Positions 6,110 to 11,086 of a DNA stretch of 11,086 nucleotides are shown here, in pieces (position 1 is the stretch's first letter; each line of letters begins with the position of its first letter). Both the position numbers and the translations under genes were made by a program. The stretch lies in NCBI GenBank assembly GCA_031257135.1, contig JAIRPH010000127.1, positions 1-11,086 of the forward strand. The letters run 5' to 3'. The notes beneath the pieces were generated by a model that searched no databases, had not been told where the DNA came from, and saw only the letters and a list, made by a program, of their open reading frames with translations. The stretch comes from Spirochaetaceae bacterium (GTDB lineage Bacteria > Spirochaetota > Spirochaetia > Treponematales > Breznakiellaceae).

Positions 6110-6130
6110 GGCGTTACGCCGGATTAACGC
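6110..6130. repeat. Overlapping inverted repeats upstream of the ter promoter
   Basis: GGCGT-T-ACGCC (6110-6120) overlaps a second pair, GCGTTA (6111-6116) and TAACGC (6125-6130); the two foldings exclude each other. They lie between the 42-bp array and the ter promoter and could be a regulator site or part of a transcript end for the permease operon, though no T run follows. In the rest of this spacer, 6131-6179, I see nothing. Confidence 0.35.
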
Positions 6131-6179
6131 GCGGCGTCAGATGCTAATCGGGATAGGGATATTTCCATACGCGGACAAA

Positions 6180-6192
6180 ATAAGCGGCTTAT
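6180..6192. repeat. Isolated copy of the array hairpin motif ATAAG-N3-CTTAT
   Basis: ATAAG-CGG-CTTAT is a perfect 5-bp dyad of the same form that recurs once per unit in the adjacent 42-bp array, 21 bp before its first unit. It looks like an eroded outer copy. Confidence 0.45.
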
Positions 6193-6201
6193 CTGGTCCC
6201 G

Positions 6202-6392
6202 TAAGCCCCTTATGGAACCGCCTAGCCGGACTATCGGATCGGATAAGACCCTTATGGAACCGCCTAGCCGGATTATCGGATCGGATAAGCCCTTTATGAG
6301 ATCGCCTAGCCAGCCTATCGGATCGGATAAGCCCCTTATGAGATCGCCTAGCCGGATTATCGGATCAGATAAGCCCCTTATGAGATCGCCTA
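6202..6392. repeat. 42-bp tandem repeat array, about 4.5 copies
   Basis: Units start at 6202, 6244, 6286, 6328 and 6370 (the last is partial, 23 bp) with exact 42-bp spacing. Each starts TAAGCCCCTTATG and continues through CGCCTAGCC to TATCGGATCGGA. Units 1-2 carry GGAACC where units 3-5 carry GAGATC; the remaining differences are scattered point changes. Each junction holds a dyad ATAAG-N3-CTTAT (one arm mismatched in unit 3). On the minus strand every full unit has three stop codons in the frame of the upstream permease, and the CTA of the partial unit is that gene's stop codon. The array fills most of the spacer between two minus-strand operons and would form its 3' transcribed region. Its function is unknown; mRNA end protection or slippage expansion are possible. 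Confidence 0.93.
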
Positions 6393-7250
6393 CCCCTTAA
6401 TCGAGCCGATCATAACCCCTTTGGCGAAATGCTTTTGCAGAAACGGGTACACGCACATAATAGGAAGCATGGATAAGACCACCGACGCCATCCGCACGGT
6501 TTCTTGAGGCGGCGCGGCATCTCCTCCCATAGCCTGCCCTATCCCGGAAGCGTCGGAATCAATGACGAGCTGTTTAACCATAAGCTGTAACGTCCACTTG
6601 CTGGTATCCGAAATGTAAATCAAGGCGTTGAAATACGTGTTCCAATGACGAACCGTAAAAAACAGCGTAAACGTAGCGATAACCGGCATGGAAAGGGGCA
6701 GTATAATGCGGAAAAAAATATCCAGATCATTACAGCCGTCGATCCGCGCCGACTCTTCCATAGTAGCCGGAATGGAAAGAAAAAAAGAACGCACCACTAC
6801 AATATCCCACGCGCTGGTCAGAGCCGAAAGAATCAACGCCCACCGGGTGTTGAGCAGATGGAGATTCTTCACCACCAAAAACGTAGGAATCGTTCCCGCG
6901 CTGAAAAACAAGGTAACGATAACCATCGTATGAAACAGCTTAAACCCCGGAACCCTCGTTTTGGTAATGCCGTAGGCAAAGGTCAGAGTAAAAACCAGAT
7001 TTAGAAACGTCCCGACTACGGTAATATACAGGGTGCTTTTGAACGAGTTGAGAAAACTATGAGTTGAAAGAATATACCGGTAAGATTCCAGAGACCATTG
7101 TTTAGGGATCAGGTAGAAGGTGAAAGGCATATAACTCTTTGGGTCTGTAAAGGAAACCGAAAGCACGTAGATAAAAGGCAGTACGAAAAGCAATGAAATT
7201 ACGCCGATACATCCGTAGATGCCGTAATCGGAGGCAGTCATCTTTTTCAT
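6390..7250 (-). CDS. Carbohydrate ABC transporter permease, LplC/YtcP type (MalG family)
   Basis: Inner-membrane permease of a binding-protein-dependent sugar importer, 286 residues. About six hydrophobic segments are visible, beginning with IGVISLLFVLPFIYVLSVSF (15-34), and the cytoplasmic EAA loop EESARIDGCNDLDIFFRIIL (165-184) docks the ATPase. The C-terminal KHFAKGVMIGSIKG (273-286) is typical of the LplC/YtcP subgroup, which serves oligosaccharides and uronate-type sugars. Its ATG directly follows the TAG of the upstream permease (zero spacing), with only a weak GAGGGG site, so translation is probably coupled and the two permeases are made one to one. It is the last gene of the operon; its stop codon lies inside the first transcribed unit of the 42-bp array. 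Substrate cannot be read from sequence. No ATPase gene is present, so a shared MsmX/UgpC-type ATPase is likely. Confidence 0.94.
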   Translation of the reverse strand: MKKMTASDYGIYGCIGVISLLFVLPFIYVLSVSFTDPKSYMPFTFYLIPKQWSLESYRYILSTHSFLNSFKSTLYITVVGTFLNLVFTLTFAYGITKTRVPGFKLFHTMVIVTLFFSAGTIPTFLVVKNLHLLNTRWALILSALTSAWDIVVVRSFFLSIPATMEESARIDGCNDLDIFFRIILPLSMPVIATFTLFFTVRHWNTYFNALIYISDTSKWTLQLMVKQLVIDSDASGIGQAMGGDAAPPQETVRMASVVLSMLPIMCVYPFLQKHFAKGVMIGSIKG

Positions 7251-8168
7251 CTAATAAATCCCCTCATAGCCGAGTTTCTTCACAGAACGATTGGAAACCC
7301 AGACGAAAATCAAGCCTACGATGCCTTTGAATACATTCACCGCAGTCCCGAAACTAATATTGCTTTGGAGTATCCCCAGCCGGTATGCGTAGGTATCGAA
7401 TACCTCCGCGACGTTATTGACGAGAGGATTCATCATCAGCAATACCTGCTCAAATCCTACCGTAGCGATGTTGCCGAGCCGCAACAGCAACAGCACCACT
7501 ACCGTCGGCATAATCGCGGGAATGGTGATATGCCAAATCCGCTTGAATCTCCCGGCTCCGTCGATGATCGCCGCTTCGTACTGTTCCACATCCACCATGG
7601 CTATGGCGGCAAGGAAAATAATAGTCCCCCACCCGGATTCTTTCCATATATCCTGCAACGTCAGGATGATCCAGAAAAAGCCGGGATTAGACAAAAACGA
7701 TACCGGCTGTAACCCGATAAAAATAAGCAGTTTGTTGATGATTCCTACGTCAATAGAAAGAAGAAAATAGGTAAGACTTGCGACGATCACCCAAGAAAGG
7801 AAATGAGGAAAATAAAATATCGTCTGATTGATCCGTTTGAACCCGGAATGACGCACTTCGTTGAGCAGAATCGCCCAAATAATAGGGAGCGGAAAAAAGA
7901 AGACCAAACTCATCATATTGATCGCCAGCGTGTTTCTCAGCATCAGATAAAACATCGGGTCTTTCAGAAGGTAGAAAAAGTGTTTCAGCCCGACCCACTG
8001 ACTTCCGCTTATCCCTACCCAGGGATTATAATCCTGAAAGGCGATTACCAGCATCCACATAGGGGCGTACTTAAAGAGGATGAAATAGACCAAACCCGGC
8101 AGAAGCAGGATATAGATATACCGGCTCTCCCGTATTCGGTACCGCAGTCCTTGTTTTTTCTCAGCCAT
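7251..8168 (-). CDS. Carbohydrate ABC transporter permease, LplB/YteP type (MalF-like)
   Basis: Partner inner-membrane permease, 305 residues. The charged N-terminus (AEKKQGLRYRIRESR) is followed by the first membrane segment IYILLLPGLVYFILFKYAP (18-36) and the subgroup hallmark AFQDYNPWVGISGSQWVGLKHF (43-64, in two parts AFQDYNPW and WVGLKHF). The EAA loop is YEAAIIDGAGRFKRIWHITI (197-216). The C-terminal NRSVKKLGYEGIY closes the protein, as in other LplB/YteP members. It heterodimerises with the 6390-7250 permease. Its ATG at 8168 has GAAGGAAA five bases upstream, and it lies 44 bp after the binding-protein gene, with a strong hairpin in that gap. All features are complete with no frameshift. 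Confidence 0.95.
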   Translation of the reverse strand: MAEKKQGLRYRIRESRYIYILLLPGLVYFILFKYAPMWMLVIAFQDYNPWVGISGSQWVGLKHFFYLLKDPMFYLMLRNTLAINMMSLVFFFPLPIIWAILLNEVRHSGFKRINQTIFYFPHFLSWVIVASLTYFLLSIDVGIINKLLIFIGLQPVSFLSNPGFFWIILTLQDIWKESGWGTIIFLAAIAMVDVEQYEAAIIDGAGRFKRIWHITIPAIMPTVVVLLLLRLGNIATVGFEQVLLMMNPLVNNVAEVFDTYAYRLGILQSNISFGTAVNVFKGIVGLIFVWVSNRSVKKLGYEGIY

Positions 8169-8187
8169 AACGATTTCCTTCGGCGTA

Positions 8188-8205
8188 GGGAGGGTAATCC
8201 CTCCC
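8188..8205 (-). promoter_or_regulatory. Intercistronic hairpin between binding-protein and permease genes
   Basis: GGGAGGG (8188-8194), loop TAAT, CCCTCCC (8199-8205): a perfect 7-bp, GC-rich stem within the 44-bp gap. On the transcript it follows the binding-protein stop codon, and no U run comes after it. Stem-loops at this point in sugar ABC operons are known to slow 3' decay and lower downstream expression, so the binding protein is made in excess over the permeases. Partial termination is the other reading. Confidence 0.75.
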
Positions 8206-8212
8206 CGCGGAT

Positions 8213-9721
8213 TTAGTTGTATATAGCTTTATAAGCCTCGGCGAACTCCCGATAGGCTTTCCGAATATCCGGGTCTCTATTAAGCCCGTCTACATAGGTC
8301 TGGAAGTCTTCGAGGCTGATGTCGCCTACCACAGCTTGCACCGCCTTAGCCGCCCAAGCCTGCTGATGCCGGGGCCACACCTGAATCCAAGTAGAAGAAG
8401 TGATAATACTAAACGGATCAGGAATACCTTTAGCGTCGTAGCCGTAGTCAAAAAAGAGTTTCCGCTGGGCGATGTTGTATTCTTCCGGCGCAGAAGTACT
8501 GTCGAGTTTCATATACGGATTGTACATCAGCGGCAGTACCTGCCAGGGCGCGCTGGAACCGAGGTCTTTATCCCGCTGAGAGGTAACGACCTTGTAGCCC
8601 TTTGCGTCCCGGGTGTAATGAATCCCTTCGACGCCCCAAGTCGTAAGATCGTAGTACGCATCGGTAGTAGTTCTTTCAAAGTAATCGAGAATCTGGAGAA
8701 CTTTTTCACGAGGAACTTTTCGGGAGATGAACAGTTGATCTACGACGCCGGTTCCCGCGGCGATAGCGTAACTGCCGGGGTCTCCTTGCAGAGGCGGCGT
8801 GATCTGCGCGACCGCGTTAGGATCGATTTTTTCCCGAAGGGTCTGCGTGAAAGGATAACACCACCGGGCTGACTCATTGATCATCATCGCCGCCGCGCCG
8901 GACTGAAAATACTCAGTTGCCTGCGTAGGTTTCATAACCGAAAATTCCCTCGAAAGAATTCCGCGGCTGTAAGCGTCCCGCAGAAAGGCGACGAACTTGG
9001 TAAATTCCGGCTTCAAGTTAGGATATATCAGTCCGCCTTCTTCATTAAAAGACGGCTTCGCTACGCCGAAGGCGTTGGCAAGACCGCCGTTTGACTGGAG
9101 AAACATATCCTGTTTGGAAACCAGCCCGATCATGCGGGGATTCTGTTTTACTATCGCTTCCAATACGTCGAGCAGTTCCGTCATGGTTGCAGGCATTTTC
9201 ATCCCGGCTTTTTCCACCAAGTCCTGCCGGATAATCGGCGCGCTCTGCACTTTTGGCACGCTTTGAGGAATCCCGTAGATTTTGCCCAGAATCCGGGTGG
9301 TCTTATACGCGTCGGGAGCGACTTTGGTTTTCAGGTTCGGATATTTGGAAAAGTCGCCCAAAATATCGGTAAGCTCCCAAAACGCGCCGTTCTGCACCGC
9401 GTTAATAAAAGCAGGATTGTTGAGGTCGTTAGAGTTATTCGCTACCAATACCTCCCGAATGTCATTGGAACTCAGAATCAGGTTGAGCTTGGTTTTGTAA
9501 TCCCCGTCGGGAATCCACTCGACGTCGAGTTTAACTCCCGCTTTTTCCTGATAGGCTTTCCAATACGCGTTGTTCATGTCAGGCACCTGATCGAAAAGCC
9601 GCACCGTCATTTTAATCGGAAGCGCGCCCCCGGCGGAACCGCTCTTATCCCCTGAACCGGACGCCCATGCCGCGCCGAATATCGCCGTCAAAAATACGAC
9701 TGCAACCGTTAATTTTTTCAT
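8213..9721 (-). CDS. Extracellular solute-binding protein of a carbohydrate ABC importer (LplA type, family 1)
   Basis: Captures the sugar in the periplasm and delivers it to the two permeases downstream. The protein has 502 residues, the usual length for LplA-type binding proteins. A signal peptide is clear: KK at the N-terminus, hydrophobic LTVAVVFLTAIFGAAWA, then a probable signal peptidase I cut after Ala20 (AWA before SGSGDK). There is no lipobox cysteine, so the mature protein should be free in the periplasm, fitting a diderm cell; Gram-positive relatives are lipoproteins. The body has the family pattern (DVEWIPDGDYKTKLNLILSS, WELTDILGDFSKYPNLK, IYGIPQSVPKVQS). AGGAGG lies five bases before the ATG. 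It is second in the operon, 16 bp after the dehydrogenase. The substrate is unknown; the closest well-known relatives bind oligosaccharides and acidic sugars. Confidence 0.94.
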   Translation of the reverse strand: MKKLTVAVVFLTAIFGAAWASGSGDKSGSAGGALPIKMTVRLFDQVPDMNNAYWKAYQEKAGVKLDVEWIPDGDYKTKLNLILSSNDIREVLVANNSNDLNNPAFINAVQNGAFWELTDILGDFSKYPNLKTKVAPDAYKTTRILGKIYGIPQSVPKVQSAPIIRQDLVEKAGMKMPATMTELLDVLEAIVKQNPRMIGLVSKQDMFLQSNGGLANAFGVAKPSFNEEGGLIYPNLKPEFTKFVAFLRDAYSRGILSREFSVMKPTQATEYFQSGAAAMMINESARWCYPFTQTLREKIDPNAVAQITPPLQGDPGSYAIAAGTGVVDQLFISRKVPREKVLQILDYFERTTTDAYYDLTTWGVEGIHYTRDAKGYKVVTSQRDKDLGSSAPWQVLPLMYNPYMKLDSTSAPEEYNIAQRKLFFDYGYDAKGIPDPFSIITSSTWIQVWPRHQQAWAAKAVQAVVGDISLEDFQTYVDGLNRDPDIRKAYREFAEAYKAIYN

Positions 9722-9737
9722 CTTGTCCTCCTAAAAA

Positions 9738-10739
9738 CTATTTTCCGCCCTTGGTGTACGCGTCCCGGGCGTCCAGCAAATTCCTCAGAGTCCGTCCTTC
9801 CCGATAGCGCGCGATATTGTCAGTGATGATTTCAAGACAATTCGCGGTCAGATCAGGCACTTCCGGCGTGCAGTGAGGCGTGATAACAAAATTCGGCAAA
9901 TCCCACAGCGGACTGTCCGGAGGCAGAGGTTCTGTCTCAAACACGTCGCTCGCCGCCATAGCGATACGCTTAGTGACAAGCGCAGTATACAAAGCCTTTT
10001 CGTCAACCACCGCGCCTCGAGCCATATTCACGAGGTATGCCGTAGGCTTCATAAGCCCGAATGCCCGCTCGTCAATCAGGCGATAGGTCTGATCCGACAG
10101 CCTCACCGTGAGAACAACAATATCGCTTTCCCGCAATAGTTCGTCGATGGTCTGTCCCTTATCCGCATAGCAGGCTTTATCAACGCCTTCAGGCTGGTCT
10201 ATGACCGTGCGGTTATACCCCAAAACCCGCATCCCGAAGGCTTTCGCCCTGACCGCCAACGCTTTTCCGGTATGCCCCAGCCCGATAATGCCGAGGGTCT
10301 TCGTGTACAGCCCCCGCCGGTCCCGGTAGAGATTATGCCAGATATGCCCCTGTTGCTGGCGTTCAAGAGTCCGGGAATCGTAGACCAGAGAAAGCATGAG
10401 AAAAAAGATATGCTCCGCCAAAACCGGCGCGGACCGCCCCGCCGAAGCGGTCAATAAAATGCCCCGCTGAAACAGTTCGGGATGCGCCGAATTGTTTACC
10501 CCCGCGTGGTCCGCGTGAATCCACTTGACCTGTTTCGCCGCCGCAAGAACTTCCTCGCTGATATCGCCTCCCAGAATCGCCACATCCGCGTCGGCAATCG
10601 CTTCCTTGACGCGAGGGATATCGCCGTGGTCCGCCCGGACAACCGCCGCCGGAGCAAGGGCTTCAGCGAGTTTATCCCAATGCCAGCCCCTATAGGCTAC
10701 GGTGGTAAGGGCTTTCGTAATGGTACGCCTTTCACTCAT
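9738..10739 (-). CDS. D-isomer-specific 2-hydroxyacid dehydrogenase, NAD(P)-dependent
   Basis: Oxidises a D-2-hydroxyacid to the 2-oxoacid, or the reverse, in the cytoplasm. It has 333 residues: a split substrate-binding domain (about 1-115 and 300-333) around a Rossmann domain with GLGHTG (153-158). The catalytic triad is in place: Arg241 (NMARGAVVDE), Glu270 (DVFETEPLPP) and His289 (ITPHCTPE), and LPNFVITPH is typical of the glyoxylate/hydroxypyruvate-reductase-like branch. The start has AAGGAAA about seven bases upstream. It is the first gene of the importer operon, so it probably acts on an acid derived from the imported sugar, or removes glyoxylate/hydroxypyruvate formed from it; this is inferred from position. 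The exact substrate and the choice of NAD or NADP cannot be told. Confidence 0.92.
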   Translation of the reverse strand: MSERRTITKALTTVAYRGWHWDKLAEALAPAAVVRADHGDIPRVKEAIADADVAILGGDISEEVLAAAKQVKWIHADHAGVNNSAHPELFQRGILLTASAGRSAPVLAEHIFFLMLSLVYDSRTLERQQQGHIWHNLYRDRRGLYTKTLGIIGLGHTGKALAVRAKAFGMRVLGYNRTVIDQPEGVDKACYADKGQTIDELLRESDIVVLTVRLSDQTYRLIDERAFGLMKPTAYLVNMARGAVVDEKALYTALVTKRIAMAASDVFETEPLPPDSPLWDLPNFVITPHCTPEVPDLTANCLEIITDNIARYREGRTLRNLLDARDAYTKGGK

Positions 10740-10764
10740 AGTAGATTTCCTTTAAGATAAGAAT

Positions 10765-10778
10765 ATCAGTTATCTGAT
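10765..10778. promoter_or_regulatory. Inverted repeat (candidate operator) at the importer operon start
   Basis: ATCAG (10765-10769) and CTGAT (10774-10778) are inverted around TTAT. The dyad overlaps the proposed -10 and transcription start of the importer operon. The arms are short, so chance is possible. Confidence 0.35.
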
Positions 10779-10805
10779 GATATACCTCCTCCGCCACAAA
10801 AGCAA
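10777..10805 (-). promoter_or_regulatory. Candidate promoter of the dehydrogenase-importer operon
   Basis: Minus strand: TTGCTT (10805-10800), 17 bp, TATCAT (10782-10777). The -10 matches 5 of 6. The same TTGCTT is the -35 proposed for the ammonia-lyase. The start would be near 10770, leaving a leader of about 30 bases with the AAGGAAA site. Apart from this promoter and the adjacent dyad I see nothing in the 113-bp spacer 10740-10852. Confidence 0.42.
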
Positions 10806-10852
10806 GCGTTTTTTCTTTCAAGTCCCCGCGACAGCTCCTCCGCCGATAGGTT

Positions 10853-11086
10853 TTAGAACGTATATCCGGCGGAAAAGACCGCCTGTATGCCGTACTGATT
10901 CGTATCGCTGTTTTTGGAGTTCAGCGCGATAACGCCGCCCAGCCCTGCCTTGAGGGTTATCGGACGGATAGGCTTCCACTGAGCCGCAACGGACAGCGAA
11001 ATTTTTTTCTCGAATTGTCCGGTGGGCGTAACTTCGTCCGCGGCTCCTGCCGCCCAGCCGCCGTCAGGGGAACCCCAGTCCCACTT
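10853..11086 (-). CDS. Outer-membrane beta-barrel protein, C-terminal part (runs off the right edge)
   Basis: An open minus-strand frame enters from the right edge and ends with TAA at 10855-10853, giving the last 77 residues of a larger protein. The sequence alternates hydrophobic and polar residues in strand-length runs (KKISLSVAAQWKPI, ITLKAGLGGVIAL, YGIQAVFSAGYTF) separated by polar turns. It ends in Tyr-Thr-Phe, with the C-terminal Phe that marks outer-membrane barrels for assembly. This is the expected end of a porin-like or autotransporter-like barrel, but the family cannot be named from the tail. It lies 113 bp upstream of the importer operon on the same strand; no clear terminator is visible in the gap, so read-through is possible, and it could be the outer-membrane entry route for the same sugar. 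Confidence 0.75.
   Translation of the reverse strand, partial: KWDWGSPDGGWAAGAADEVTPTGQFEKKISLSVAAQWKPIRPITLKAGLGGVIALNSKNSDTNQYGIQAVFSAGYTF

Noticed and set aside
6202..6392. CRISPR array
   Set aside because: The 42-bp units are contiguous with no unique spacers, and no cas gene is near.
6212..6400. Plus-strand open frame encoding 14-residue repeats across the 42-bp array
   Set aside because: It arises because 42 is a multiple of three and only one plus frame lacks a stop; there is no ribosome site and it overlaps the permease end in antisense. A small repeat protein is not excluded but has no support.
10798..10818. Possible terminator of the beta-barrel gene around the T run near 10809
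   Set aside because: The flanking bases pair only weakly with a mismatch, and the T run is on the wrong strand for a minus-strand transcript.

Overview
The window reads as accessory chromosome of a diderm bacterium, most likely a spirochaete of the Treponema group (termite-gut type). The pointers are the moderate-to-high GC content, an outer-membrane beta-barrel tail ending in Phe, a periplasmic binding protein whose mature end starts Ser-Gly-Ser-Gly, LplABC-type importers and an orphan DUF1667 protein. This placement rests on gene style only. No rRNA, tRNA, insertion sequence or CRISPR array is visible.

Left part, plus strand (221-3920): a MIO-type aromatic amino acid ammonia-lyase diverges from a gene that leaves the left edge; an AT-rich exact repeat lies between them. 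After a compact terminator/promoter junction comes a tight three-gene operon: a DUF1667 cysteine-motif protein, an unrecognised 146-residue protein, and purD (purine synthesis). purD meets the next operon tail to tail, and one TTAA gives both stop codons.

Middle, minus strand (6089 down to 3917): a four-gene operon encoding a TerA-like protein, two TerD proteins and the L-rhamnose mutarotase RhaM. All three junctions share one design, in which the stop codon TAA forms the start of the next Shine-Dalgarno sequence. The operon has a candidate promoter with a 7+7 inverted repeat over its -10. A ter mini-cluster ending in a sugar mutarotase is the oddest gene combination here.

Between the two minus-strand operons, 6202-6392 holds about 4.5 copies of a 42-bp tandem repeat carrying small hairpins. 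Its right edge coincides with the stop codon of the permease gene.

Right part, minus strand (10739 down to 6390): a D-2-hydroxyacid dehydrogenase, a solute-binding protein and two permeases of the LplB/LplC type form a carbohydrate-import operon without its own ATPase. A perfect 7-bp-stem hairpin between the binding-protein and permease genes probably sets their expression ratio. Beyond it is the 3' end of an outer-membrane beta-barrel gene (10853-11086).
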